Positions 1-11,530 of a stretch of DNA of 64,000 nt are shown here, piece by piece (positions within the stretch are counted from its first letter, which is position 1; each line of letters opens with the position of its first letter). The position numbers and the translations under genes are program-made. The DNA comes from Thinopyrum elongatum (lineage: Eukaryota > Streptophyta > Magnoliopsida > Poales > Poaceae). The notes beneath the pieces were generated by a model that did not search any database, was not told the DNA's origin, and saw only the letters and a list, made by a program, of their open reading frames with translations. The stretch spans positions 539,880,795 to 539,944,794 of the forward strand of contig CM022297.1 in the NCBI GenBank assembly GCA_011799875.1, written 5' to 3'.

Positions 1-660
1 AAACTGTAGCCACACTATTTATTGAACATACATCCCCACGTGGATTTTTGGATTATTTGAAGCATTATAGGAAAACTTGATTTCTTTTGAAAAAAATGTG
101 AACAATATTTGAAAGTCCACAGATTTTTAAAAAATATCATGAATTAGAAACAGTTTATGTATTCAAAATAGTTCATCGATTTTTCAAAAACTGCTCAAAA
201 TCTGAAAAAAAGTTTATCGATTTTGAAAACAGTTTGTCGGTTTTCAAAAAAGTTCACAAAAATAAAGAAAATTCATTGATTTTGAAAAAGAGTTCATCAA
301 TTTTCATAAAAAGTTCATTGATTTTCAAAAAAAGTTCATCAATTTCTAAAAGAGTTCACTGATTTTCAAAGAAAGTTCATCAATTTTCAAAAAAATTCAC
401 AAAATCTGAAAAAAAACTCATTGCTTTTGAAAAAGAGTTCAAAAAATTTGGAAAAAGTTCATCGTATCTGAAAACAAGTTCATCGATTTCGTAAAAAGTT
501 CATCAAAATTCAAAAAATGTTCATCAATTTCAAAAAAGTTCACTAAAAAATGAAAAAAAATCAATTTTGAGAAAAGTTCATAGTTTTTTAAAAAGAAAAT
601 GTAAAGAAGGAAAAAGGAAAAAAACCAAACAAAAACCGGTCAAGAAACACAAAAATGAAA
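1..660. repeat. AT-rich degenerate short repeat
   Basis: Irregular 20-30 bp units built around GTTCATCGATTTTCAAAAA are reiterated across the segment. No coding frame is believable. The same kind of sequence recurs near 3.7-4.1, 9.3-10.1, 11.1-11.5, 12.2-12.8 and 58.0-58.5 kb. In the last case it lies inside a TIR element, so this is probably transposon interior DNA. Confidence 0.6.
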
Positions 661-1138
661 AGAAAAAAACGCTTCCGCGTACTGAATGAAATTAAGAGTG
701 GGCAAATGCAGTATGTCATCAGTTGTGGTGTATCTGTTCTAGTGGTTACTGTCGTTCTCCGCGCAAGAATAGGTTCTAAGTTCGGATCATTTAGGAATTT
801 AATAACAAAAAAATAATGAAGGGAATGATGGGCCGCACATGAAGGCGGGAGGGGTGTGCGCCCGTTTGCGCCGACAGCTATAACGGACGCAGCAGGCGCC
901 ATTTAGGGAATGCCTGTGCAGCAAGCAAGGTATAGACGCTCTCATAGTTTCCAGCTCTTAACCACGCCAAGAGGTCTTGGGACAGGCCCATGTTAAGGGA
1001 AGGTTTAAAAAATGAAAGGAGAGAAACAATGGACACCTTTAGAGGACAGGTGTCGAGCCTCTCAAGCTGGACCAGAAGAATCAAGGTGGATTTTTCGCTC
1101 ATTGCTTATAGGCCTAGGATTCCTGAGTGCGAAGTATG
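661..1138. other. unassigned spacer
   Basis: No gene is seen. A GC-richer patch near 830-905 resembles the ends of Mutator-like elements (GGGCCGCAC, AACGGACGC), but no partner end was found. Confidence 0.3.
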
Positions 1139-1505
1139 TGTGCTCGGGCACCATGGTGCCTTTTTTTGAAAAAAAAGATAAAACCATATTTAAAAGTTTC
1201 AAAAAACGAAAAAAAATTCAGTGGAAACTTGTATGTATTCACTAAGGATCCATGAAATTTTGTTTTGAAAAAATGTAATTTGTAAGCTGCACAAAAAAAA
1301 TTCTGGCCCAAAAACAAAAAATTCCGGCCCATTTGAAAATAAATATTTGTCTTTTTTATGCGCCATGTGTGAGTAAAATGTAATGAATTTTTGCACATAT
1401 GTAGTATATGTGTGTGTGTGTGTGTTTACAAAAAGTTTCGAAATGTTTTGTGATGTAAAAAATGATTTTTCAAAACAGGCACCATGGTGCCCGTGCACAA
1501 CTAGC
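1139..1505. mobile_element. MITE with palindromic inverted ends
   Basis: Both ends carry the palindrome GGCACCATGGTGCC (1147-1160 and 1478-1491). The flanks match in inverted orientation: TGTGC and CGG outside, TTTTTGAAAAA inside. The interior is AT-rich and noncoding. The total of about 370 bp fits a non-autonomous DNA element. The target-site duplication could not be fixed. Confidence 0.6.
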
Positions 1506-2444
1506 AATATTCGTTCCTTTTTGCTGCCATGGTGGCCTCCTCATTTTTAGTATGTTCATATACTTATCTAAGATACTCCAAAGTAAATTATATGAAAAAA
1601 TTGTAAGTGCCCCATAGTTTTATCATGTTTGTGAAATACATACATATTTGTAGATAAAAAAGAGTATGCTCAAAATATGGTACATACTACCTAAAAAGGA
1701 GTATATGTACAATCTAAACATTCTTATATACAACATACTACACGTACATATCGTTGGTACCATAGATACTACCTAAAACATACGAAACAAAGTGAGAGTA
1801 ACTACACTCGGTCGTAGGAAACATACAGTTTTATCCTTTCAAATGCTTGCCACCAAAAAGTTTCAGACTTACTTGATTTTCTAAATGTTTTTAAATTTAA
1901 AATGCTTTAATAGGTGCGCCAAGAACCATGTAAATAAAATCTTGTAGATATTAATAACTTTTCTATGAAGTTGGTCAAATTTGTATAGGTTTGACTTATG
2001 CATACTTAGAATTGGAATGGAGGGAGTAACATTCTGTTGGCATGTGTCCCAAAGCTAACCCAAGCGAACACAAAATTGAGTTAACAGAGTTGATATTTGC
2101 AATGTCAAAAAAAAACATCCAGGTTCATATTTAATCCCCACAGAAAACACACAAGAGCAACATGGCTATAGCCATGGTTCAATAAATACATGTACTCTAT
2201 CATAAATGACCCAGACCACAGTCTGATTGTATGATGCAAATAATAATAATAAGATACATGCAGTCTATCATAAAATGACGATTGAATAAATACAACATGG
2301 TGAACTGCACACGGGTGGGGGAAGGGGGGCAAATGCCACCTGTCCACCCCATAATAGTGTTATGTTATGTTCTATAATCATATTTTCTGTAATTTATTTA
2401 GGTATTAGATGTATTGGGCCCTTATTTGAGATAGCCCTAGGCCG
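1506..2444. other. AT-rich spacer, no gene seen
   Basis: Low GC with scattered ATG-rich repeats. A lone Stowaway-like end (GGAATGGAGGGAGTA) lies at 2014-2027 without a matching left end. Nothing else is recognised. Confidence 0.3.
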
Positions 2445-2662
2445 CCGCACCCTGGCGGTATCCTTCCTGATAAGTTATTGCAAGACAAGTTTAGATAGCT
2501 TAGCGATGTTAGGTTGGATAGGCTTGAAGGGATTTCACAAGAGAGTTGGTTGCTGGAGAGGTCAAGTGATTCCAATGAGTGCATGGAGCCAACGCTCTCT
2601 GCGAATTTTACGATCAAGTGGTTCAAAGACAGATTCATGTTCACGAAACCTACTGTAGGACA
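2445..2662 (-). pseudogene. stray LRR receptor-like protein fragment
   Basis: The minus strand encodes about 70 residues of plant-type LRR ([35 protein letters not shown]). They match the last LRRs before the membrane anchor of the RLP genes at 37-60 kb. A 59-bp run (2516-2574) is identical to 52,449-52,507 in RLP copy 3. There is no start, signal peptide, membrane segment or stop of its own, and similarity stops abruptly on both sides. It is a displaced piece of a copy-3-like gene about 50 kb away, not a gene. Confidence 0.8.
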
Positions 2663-2799
2663 ACACCACATAATCTGTAGAAGTCGTCAGCTAAAAATGA
2701 TGCATAAATGTTCAAACTTTGCTGCTCGCCAAAGCCCTATGCCATTGAGTCAACCAAGGACTAGAGGTTGATTTGATTTTGAAGTGGCTCGGATGAAGT

Positions 2800-3350
2800 T
2801 CAGTGGTAGTGCATGTATACTAGGTGCATTCTATGTTGGTTTTCCTCATCAGCCCACCAACAATGTGAAACTATATCAATGATCCCCTTGCATAACTTTG
2901 GGGGAAATTTAAACACACTCATGCATACGTTGGGATGGTTTGGGCCACCCCTTTAATCAATGCTTCCTTACTACCATAAGATAGTGTTCTTTCCCTCCAC
3001 CAATTCACAATTTTCAAGATCCTTTCTATAAAATGTTTGAAGCAATCAACTCGCACCACCCCAATCATAGAGGGTAGACCCATGTATTTTTCAGATATGG
3101 ATTCCATCGTAATATTTAGAATTTGACAAACCTCTGTTTAACTTCCACATTGGTATTGGGGCTGAAAAAATTGAACATATTGCCTCGCTCATTAGCTGTC
3201 CAAACACAACACAGAAATCATCCAAAATTATCCTCAAAGTGCTAGCATTTTCTATATCTTCCCTCATCAGGGTAAGTGAATCGGAAGCAAATAACAAGTG
3301 TGAAATAACTGGATATGTGTTATCTTGTTGTGTCCCTTGTTTTTTCTGGT
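2800..3350 (-). pseudogene. decayed LINE reverse transcriptase fragment
   Basis: Pieces in different minus-strand frames line up with the LINE reverse transcriptase at 21.5-22.0 kb: SHLLFASDSL (a degraded FADD motif, about 3300), YMGLPSMIG and KEALIKGVAQTIPTYA (2930-3085), then MSVFKFPPKLCKGI (about 2880-2930) and a WWADEENQHRMH segment. At least two frameshifts separate them and both ends are missing. It is a non-functional remnant next to the stray LRR fragment. Confidence 0.75.
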
Positions 3351-4274
3351 TTTTGGTCCGATACTCCCTTCTCTCAATTGTTTTTGGCTTTGTCACTTGT
3401 TGTGTTATTCGTGGGAGCTCCTACCCACGTGTCGGCTCATTTCCAGGTTTTGACAGTATGGCACCGAGCGAATGAAGCGTTTCTGTGTGAATATATAAAC
3501 AACCATGGTAGTGAGTCGTGCGCATGCACGGGTCGCTAGCGAGTTTCCATGTACTTTACAATTCAGCAGAAATTTCTAAACCTTCTACATACAAATGAAA
3601 AATGGATGGATGATCGAGATAGGGACAACCGTATGTGATAAACATGAACTATATAAGAAGGATTAAAATATTAAATATTTTTATAAATTTTTGTTGATTT
3701 TGAAAACTTTACATGAACTATAAAGAAAGTTCGTGAATTTCAAAAGTGCTCATAAACTCAAAAAAATCAGAAACTTTGAAAAAAAAAGTTCAATAATTTA
3801 AAAAATGTTAAATCTATACAAAATGCTCGTGACTTTTAAAAATTTCTTGGATCAAAAAAATATTCATGAAATTTAAAATTGTACATGAATATAAAAAGAA
3901 TGTTCACAAATTTGAAAAATAAATCATGGATTTAAAAGTACTCATCAATCTAAAAAATGTTCAAGGATTTTTTTTAAAAAACATGAATTTGAAAATTGTT
4001 CCCGAATTTAAAAAATCTATTTGCGAATTTCAAGATGTTCCCATATTATAGTTAATGTTTGATGAGCTTTAAAAGTATCCATGAATTAAAAATTGAAATA
4101 GAAAAAGGAAGCCTCGTCTTCCTCTTAGTATGTTATTCTGATACGGTGGAGGAAGAAAACGGAATGCAACTCCACCACTCGCCCTCCCACTAGCACCACT
4201 GGCACCATACAACACATGCCTTCACATCCCCACCTCCGTTACAGTCACGTTTTACCCCTTACAATTGGATGGTA
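3351..4274. other. AT-rich spacer, no gene seen
   Basis: Contains GTTCATGAATTT-type degenerate repeats (about 3660-4090). No coding potential is believable. Confidence 0.4.
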
Positions 4275-4388
4275 CTTCCTCCGTCCAAAAATACTTGTCC
4301 TAAAAATGGATAAAATGGATGTATCTATATAACTAAAATAAGTCTAGATACATTCATTTCTAGGACAAGTATTTCCGGACGGAGGGAG
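4275..4388. mobile_element. Stowaway MITE (114 bp)
   Basis: Ends CTTCCTCCGTCC and GGACGGAGGGAG are inverted repeats, and the inner arms ACTTGTCC/GGACAAGT also pair. TA flanks both sides (4273-4274, 4389-4390), the TSD expected of Tc1/Mariner-type Stowaway elements. Confidence 0.9.
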
Positions 4389-4390
4389 TA

Positions 4391-4569
4391 TGAGTTACTC
4401 TACCTGATGTTGCATGTTGAATGGTGGACATGCAACTGACCAGGGTTTGTTTTTGAAAAAACGCCAAGGAAAATAAAGGCACTTTTCACCAGGAATGAGT
4501 CATCCTAACATGTTGGTCTCGTGTGGTAGGACAACAAATGGAACTGCAGTTACATGTGTGGTATATGTG
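4391..4569. repeat. left part of a GCATGT/ACATGC repeat region
   Basis: Carries GTTGCATGTTGAATGGTGGACATGCAACTGAC, written here only as its core GGACATGCAACTGAC. This is related to units at 8517-9230. The solo LTR at 4570 interrupted this region. Confidence 0.5.
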
Positions 4570-6537
4570 TGTAACACCCGATGTCATTAGCCACAGTAAT
4601 CACTTTTGATAATAACAAGTCAGCATGATTAACAGTGCATAATCATCATTTGCATCATATTGCATTTCAACTCCTAACTCAAATTTCAAATTAAATTAAA
4701 GTGGAAAATAAAAGTTGTTCAAACACAGAAACTAAAATGTTCATTAGATGACAAATATTCTAGAGACAATGCTAAAATTGTAACCAACATTTAATAAATT
4801 AATTAAGTGACCCTAACAGTACCAAAACAGCAAGGTTTAATACATTTTATTTAATATAAAATTTGTGTGAACTTCATTTGTCTCCAAACCAATTTTTGGC
4901 AGTTGTAAATATTACATAGCATCTAATGGGCTAGGTCACTAATTTGGTAAAAGTCATTTGGTGGCCTAACTGTTTGCAAAACAGAGAATGAGAGAAAAGA
5001 AGAAGACAAAAGGAGATAAAACAAAAATAAAAGAAAAACAACCCCCCCCCCCCCCACTGCGCCACGGCCCACAGGCCGGCCCACTCCCTCGCCCCTGGCC
5101 AATATGGCCTCCCTTGGCGCCCCAAACCCTAACCCCTCCCACTCGATCCCCCCCCCCCCCTCCTCATCCCGATCCAGATCGGGGCGCTGCCCCGCGCCCG
5201 ACGTCGTCGCCGCCTTGTCCCCGTCGTCGCCTCGCCGTCCCGACCGCCTCCCCGAGCCGCTCCATCGAGCCTCACCGCCCTCTTCCCACGAACAAACGGT
5301 GAGGGCCACGCCCTCCCCTCTTTCCCCTGTCCCCGCACGACCTCGACCGCGCTCCAGCTCGCGCCACTGGCCTCGCCTCCCTCCGTTGCCGCCTGCTCAC
5401 CGCGCAGCCCGCGCCCACGCGCCGCCCCGCTCGCGGTCGCCACGGCGCCGTCCTCGCCCGCTCGCGCCCGCACCTCCCCGTCGCCTCGCGCCGCTGCCCC
5501 CTGCACGCCGCTGCGCCCTGCCGTCCCCCCTCCCCCGAGTGCCTCGCTGCGGCCACGCTCGCCCGAACCCGTGCACCGGCCACCTCACGCGCGCGCCGCT
5601 CGCTGCTCCCTGCGCGCGTGCGCCCGCTGCCGCATGTTGCTGCTGAGCTGCTGCTGCCGTCGCACCCTCCTCCTCTGCAGCCCCGCCTCGCGGCGGCCTG
5701 GCGCCGCCGAGCGTGGCCACCGGACCGCGCGTCCTTGGCCGCGCCGGCCGCCCTGTCCAGCCGCGCCTCGCCGGCCGCCTGCGCCCCGGGTTCGCCCATA
5801 CGGGCGCCCGTGCCCAACGCCCGCGCGCACGCTTTGGCCGCCTGGGCCACTGGCAGCCGGCCCCCACCCCCCTGTGACCATGACAAGTGGGGCCCAGCCC
5901 CTGAACGAAATTAAAAAATAATAATAATAAATGAAAATGAATCAATAAAATTAATAATTAATTAATTAGTGAATTAATTAAGTTAATTAACTCTGTTTAA
6001 TTAATCTAATTAATTAGTTTGTTTAATTAAACAGTAATTAGATTAGTTAAACCCTAATTAACCTAAACAGAGTATGACAGGTGGGACCCACACGTTAGTT
6101 TGACCCAGTCAACGCCCTATTGGCTGCTGACGTCATGATAATGTCAGCATGCACTGTTCTGGATAATGTTGATTTAAAATAATTAAATAAATTTTAGAAA
6201 ATAATTAAATCTTTAGAAAATTATATAAAATAATCCGTAACTCCGATGAAAATACTTTTTACATGAAAGTTGCTCAGAATTTTGATACGAGTCTGAATAT
6301 GCACTCTGTATTTCTGTCAGACGCCCCTAGCTAGATGAACATAGAACTTTTAGACCGATTTTGATAAATAAATAGTGCCCAACTTTAATTAAATAAATCC
6401 GGATAAATTCCTAAATTAACTAAATCATTTAGTTAGGCAGTAGAACACCTCGGCATATTGTTTAGACATGTCATACATATTGTTTGCATTTTTGCCGTAA
6501 ATTTATTGTTTCTCTTCCCCTCCTTCTCTCTCGATAG

Positions 6538-8237
6538 ACGCCAAGACCGATGATGTTGCTGCCGGGTACAACTACGCTACAGACGAGCAGCCCGTTGACG
6601 ACCCCTCCTTCTTGCCAGAGCAACCAGGCAAGCCCCCCTTGAGCATCCAGATATCGCCCATTCCATTTCTCCTGCTTGCATTAGATTTTGCTACTGTTAC
6701 TGCTTGTTCCTATTCTGATGCATAAACTGCTTTTGTAACCTGTTTATTGCTACCTTACCTGCCTATGATAAACTGTTTAGTATAGGTTGGTAGTGAACCA
6801 TCAGTGACCCCACCACCTTACCCTTGTTGCCCCTGCTTGATCACCGATGACTCGATCAATGTGATCGTCGACCAGAGACCGACACATCACTTCACCCCCC
6901 TTAGTTGTACGACTCTGCATAGTTACTATCGAGTACCGAGGGTGATACCTCGTAACGCACTCCTGATGAACACTCTGCAGTGTAGCTGTTCGGTCGTGAT
7001 CATCGAGGGTGATTCCTCCTTCTCCACTTCCAATACGACTCTGTCGTGCAACCCCTCAGTGTGAACCTCGAGGGTGATGCCTCATACGTTCACCCTGATG
7101 ATTTCGTCGAGTGAAATCCACCGAGGGTGATTCCTCGTGGTTTCCCCCTTGATATTATGACCGCACGGTTACTTTGACCTTTGTTACAGGCGGGTCGACC
7201 CTGATGGGTGCCCGCAGGGGATCTATGTTGTCGGGTGTGCCGGAAGGGCACTCGAGTGTGATATTGTGGCGGAGCTTCAGAAACTCTGATTGTCTCCGCG
7301 TGTTAATAAAGGAGCCTATTGGATTTGGGTATTTGATCTGAGTGGGTCGACGTGCCCTATACGCACTACCACCACGCGGGATTATGGTTTATGGGGCCCT
7401 CTACGTCGTACGTTTCTCCCGAAAGCTCATCAGACGTCACGGTTCACCGTGTGGACTGATTGTCGGGAATGGGCTGGATACTTCACTGACGAGTTCAGTG
7501 TCGCGCCTGCACCCCGGCCAGTCTCGCAACGCGCAGGGTGCCCAGGGCGATGGCCCAAGACCTCTGGGTGCATAGGTTAGTCCGGCGTGCTGACCTCTCT
7601 GCTGAGCCTAGGTAGGGCGCTGCTTCGTGCTGATCTTCCGAGGCCGGGCATTACCCAGCAAGTGTGTCCGACCAGAGTTGATCGAGCGTGTTGGGTAACA
7701 GTAGTGCACCCCTGCAGGGATGAATAATCTATCGATAGCCAGTCCTACGGTAAAGGACGCTCAGTTTGTATATCCCGATCTATTACTTGAACTGGATACT
7801 TGTTACTTAATTGAAGCTTTGGGATCGCTTTCTCGCTGCGAGTCGAGGAAGGATCTCTAAGCTGTACTTCAACATGTTTGCTTAATAAAATGCTATTCTA
7901 CTCTCTTCTATTGCTGCAAGATGGTGGCTCGTGAAGATGTTTGAAGATGCTAGTCTTCGATAGGACTAGGCCTTCTATCTATTCTGGCATTTCTGCAGCC
8001 CAGTCCACATATACAGCCTTTTCCCTTTGATAATGTTGCATATGTAGTGTAGATTCTTGCTTGCTGAGTACTTCGGATGAGTACTCACGGTTGCTTTGTT
8101 ACCTCTTTTTCCCCATACCCCACTTTGATGATACATCAGACGATGGAGCCCCGGAGCCAGATGCCACCACAGGAGCTTACTACCACGAGGGTCCAGACGG
8201 CACTTACTACTGGATCGAGCCAGCCGACCAGGAGTAG
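6538..8237 (+). CDS. candidate spliced ORF inside LTR copy 1
   Basis: Two exon-like segments. Exon A (6538-6627, 90 nt) follows a pyrimidine tract and ATAG acceptor and ends CCAG before GCAAG, a GC-type donor. Exon B (8140-8237) follows a CATCAG acceptor and ends at a TAG stop. Joined, the frame is open and acidic: it starts DAKTDDVAAGYNYATDEQ, reads LPEQPDDGAPEPD across the junction and ends TYYWIEPADQE. The other LTR copies keep the same phase and the same terminal DQE-stop. Exon A is symmetric (a multiple of 3). An upstream GTGAG donor at 5299 is positionally shared, but no in-frame ATG was found: this frame has a TAA at 5130. No known domain is recognised. Coding status is inference. Confidence 0.4.
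6938..7136 (+). repeat. four phased GAGGGTGAT(T/A/G)CCTC motifs in LTR copy 1
   Basis: The 14-bp motif occurs at 6938, 7005, 7070 and 7123, so spacing is 67, 65 and 53 bp. GAGG and CCTC make each copy a short inverted repeat. Both other LTR copies have four motifs at similar spacing (25,767-25,970 and 29,033-29,235). Role unknown; possibly a regulatory site or an RNA structure. Confidence 0.6.
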
Positions 8238-8516
8238 GATCGGAGGCTCCCAGGCAGGAGGCCTTCGCCTTTCGATCTAGAGTCGTTGTTTGTGCTAGCC
8301 TTCTTAAGGCAAAACTTGTCTAACTATGTCTGTACTCAGATAATATTTGTATGACTGACTTGTGTATTCGGATCTTCGTGATCCCTGGTCTGTAATATTA
8401 TAGATCTCCGTTTACTTGTGTTAGAGTTGTGTTGTGATATCTTCCCGTGAGTCCCTGTGCTTGATCGTGCATGTTTCCGTGTATGATTAGTGCACGATTG
8501 AGTCGGGGGCGTCACA

Positions 8517-9230
8517 ATGTGTGTTGTGTGTAGCTGCATGCGGGTTACGACGTGTGTAGTTGCATGTCAAGTGGTAGACATGTAATTGATCAACATTCCC
8601 TTCCCAATTGCAGTCACGTTGCACTCATTGCAGTTGCGTGGTATGTGTTACGTGTGCAATTGCATACGGAATATAACACGTGTAGTGCAGACGAACTGCT
8701 AACATCCTTCCCATTGAAATCACCGGGTACCCTTGCAGTTGTGTGGTATGTGTGCCATGTGTAGTTGCGGGCGGGTAAAGATGCATGGAGTTTGCATGTC
8801 TAATGGTGAACAAGCAACTGGCTGTGATTTTTCATAATCTCTTGGGGTAAAAAAACATTTCCCCCTAGAATGGATGGTCTTAACATGTTTCTCATGCAGT
8901 GGGGCAACAAAAGGACACAAAAGAAAAGAAAATGCAATGTCACCCTCGCTCCTCGGCCCCTTCCAGTAGCACCACACGACATGTGCCCCACATTTCTCCC
9001 TAGTTGGAGTCGTGTTGTACCCCTTGCAATTACATGGTGTGTGTGTCGCATGCAGTTGTAGGCAGCTTACGGTGCATGGAGTTGCATGTCAAGTGATGGA
9101 CATGCAATTGACTGACGTCCCCTTTTTAATTGCACTCACATTGTACCCTTTGAAGTTGAAGACGGGTTACAACCCGTGCAGTTGCATGCCTAGTGATGAA
9201 CATGCAATTGACACCTGTTTTATTACTACT
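8517..9230. repeat. degenerate GCATGTCAAGTG/GGACATGCAATTGAC repeats
   Basis: Units containing AGTTGCATGTCAAGTG and GACATGCAATTGA recur around 8557, 8792, 9081 and 9181, linked by CAGTCACGTTG and TGGTATGTGT phrases. Unit length varies from about 100 to 290 bp. The TSD of the solo LTR starts the segment. Noncoding. Confidence 0.6.
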
Positions 9231-10300
9231 ATGAGCAATTCAAAAAGTTCATTCATCAATTCTTACAAAGAAAAAAAAGCATACACATTTGAAAAAACTT
9301 CACAATTTTTTAAAAAATATCTGGGAATTTGAAAAATATTCTAAAATTCAAAAAAAGGAAGTTAAAAAAACATTGGTGATTTCAAAAAGCGTTCGCATAG
9401 TCAAAAAATGTTTACAAATTTAGAAACTATTCAAGAATGCAAAGGGTGTTCATAATTTAAATATTATTCAATAAATATAAAAATATTCAGAAACATACAT
9501 CATGAAAAATAGGTGGTCGGACGTATAGGGCGGCCTCACGGGCTGTCACATGTACTCGGCTTACTGTAGTGAAGGTATACTATTTTTGGCAAGGGTACTG
9601 TAGCTTTTTCATTCGGTTTTTGGAAAAAATGATGAATAAATATATATTTACAAGTGAGTATTATGTTGAGAACATTTTTTGAAAAGCATGAACATTTTAA
9701 GCCCCAAATATTTTTCAATAGTTGAACATTTTTAAAAGCATGAACATTTTTTTACAATTATTGGAAAAATGAACATTTTTTGAGAATAGGAACTTTTTCT
9801 TGAGACTATGACCATTTTTAAAATTCTCCAATCAACTTTTAGGAAAAAAGATTTTTAAATTCCTAACATTTTTTATAAAATGCAAACAATTTTTTGAAAT
9901 TCCAAGACTTTTTACAAAATTTGAACAACTTTAACCTCTAGCACGTGTTTTGAGCATGATATTTTTTAAATTATTAAACAGTTTAAGAGAATTCGAACAA
10001 TTTTTGAAGTGCTCGAACATTTTATAAAGAAGGGGAACGTTTTTGAGAATACGGACATTTTTACAATTTTTAAAATTTTGATTATTTTTTACGAAATCAG
10101 TAACATGTTTTTAAATTTGAAAAAAATAAAAAATAAAAGAAGAACCAGAAAAAGAAAAATATAAAAACAATAAAATGAAGGAAAAAAAACTGAAATCAAA
10201 AAACTCGAGGGAGTGAACGAATAGATGGGTCGGGTGATTTACCAATAGATGGCCCGGATCATTTATAACGTCTTCAAAGTTCCTGAGTCGTTTTTTTTTC
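9231..10300. repeat. AT-rich GAACATTTTT-type repeats
   Basis: Reiterated GAACATTTTT and TTGAAAAA phrases with no credible frame. Near 9500-9600 a less repetitive patch (ACTGTAGCTTTTTCATTCGG) may mark an element end. Confidence 0.5.
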
Positions 10301-11025
10301 TTGAGAGCTATTAATTGAGGAGCACTCTTTTGGGAGCCTCCACAAGGGTCACTTGGGGTGGGCTGAGAGTGCTCCACTTTGCACGCTCTCAGCCGCTGCC
10401 ACATGTCGCGCTCTAGGCGCTCCCTCTAGATTTTGTTTATTTTTTTTTCAACGCAGTTTTGGCTTTTAAATGGTATTTTTTTAGTTTCCACCGGTCTTTC
10501 TTAGCTTTTCTACAAAAAAAACTTGAAAAAACATATTGCCCGAAAAAACGTGTTTTCTGCTTCCGTAAGAGGCACGGATTGCTTTCACAAGAGGCACGGA
10601 TTTGCTTACGTGAGAGGCACGGTCGTGCTTCCCGGAAAAAGAAAAAAAAAACTTTCACGAGAGGCACGGTTTTGCTTCCACCAAAGGCACGGCTATGCCT
10701 CTCAGAAACGGCTTTCAGATAGGAAAAAAAACTTGCTCCTGATGTAGTTTTTTCGTCCGGTGTTTTCGTGAAAAAAAAAGTTTCGTCAAAACTTATCAAC
10801 ATGGGATCTAGTTTTGAAGATCTTGATGGGAGAAATCCAGTGGCGAAACGGTTCGAGATTTGGACACACGATTTATGAGATAAAACATTTTGAATAAATG
10901 AATGTACGAAAAAAGGGAAAACTCTCAGATTGCGACAAATGGCGCACATGCAGTGCGTCACTTGTCGCAACCTGGGGAGGTGGGAGTGAACTTTGTAAAG
11001 AGTGTCCCTTAATTAATGATTTTTT
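10301..11025. mobile_element. GAGAGGCACGG-repeat element, copy A
   Basis: The ends resemble inverted repeats: TTAATTGAGGAGCACTCTTT on the left and TTAATTAAGGGACACTCTTT read from the right. The interior has AGCCGCTGCCACATGTCGCG, a run of GAGAGGCACGG units (10,560-10,700) and GTCACTTGTCGCAACCTGG, all shared in order with the larger element at 19.1-20.2 kb. Non-autonomous and possibly Mutator-like; no TSD was fixed. Overlapping frames on both strands are products of the repeats. Confidence 0.6.
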
Positions 11026-11530
11026 TTCTTTATTTCGGTTGTATCTTTTGGGTGTTTTATGTTTTTTTTTCTATTTCTTATCCTTTTGTTTTTTAAGAAC
11101 CAAATTTAACTAATTGTTTCTGTTTCAAAAATGTGTTCACAAAATTAAAAAATTTATGCTTTTCCCACCCATTTGAAAAATTGTTTAGAATTGCAAAAAT
11201 GTCCCTATTTTCCTATTTTTTCACAAATACAAAAAATGTTTTTGTCTTCAAAAAAAGGCTTGTTAATTTCAAAAAATAACCACCTTTTGTAAATTGTTTG
11301 AAATTGCAAAAAATGTTCCTATTTTCAAATTTTGGTCAGAAATTCATAAAACTGTTTTGTGTTTCCAAAATATTCAGAAATTTCAAAAAAATGCGTTTGC
11401 AAAAGAATTTTGGTATTACAAAAAATATTCTCATTAAAAAAAATTGCTAACAAATTCACAAAAATGTTCGCGTTAAAAAATACATTTTTTAAAGAAAATG
11501 TTGATTTAAATAAAACGACCAAAATGGTGC
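11026..11530. repeat. AT-rich repeat spacer
   Basis: AAAAATGTTC/GAACATTTTT phrases; no gene seen. Confidence 0.4.

Larger units (their letters stand above)
4570..8516 (+). mobile_element. solo LTR of a long-LTR retrotransposon (copy 1)
   Basis: The 3,947-bp unit begins TGTAACACCC, ends GGGGGCGTCACA, and is flanked by the perfect 5-bp TSD ATGTG (4565-4569, 8517-8521). TG...CA ends with a 5-bp TSD are diagnostic of an LTR retrotransposon. No internal region or second LTR follows, so this is a solo LTR left by recombination. It has a CpG-rich 5' third (5040-5890), an AT-rich TTAATTAA patch (5920-6070), four GAGGGTGAT..CCTC motifs and two exon-like segments. Two relatives lie at 22,223 and 23,184. 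An LTR near 4 kb recalls Triticeae LARD/Sukkula-class elements, but the family name is not established here. Confidence 0.9.

Noticed and set aside
5040..5945. Several 100-200 residue GC-rich frames on both strands in LTR copy 1 (and similar ones at 22,745-23,190 and 23,740-24,700)
   Set aside because: All six frames are open because of CpG-rich composition; Pro/Arg/Ala-rich translations have no domain and are not conserved between LTR copies.
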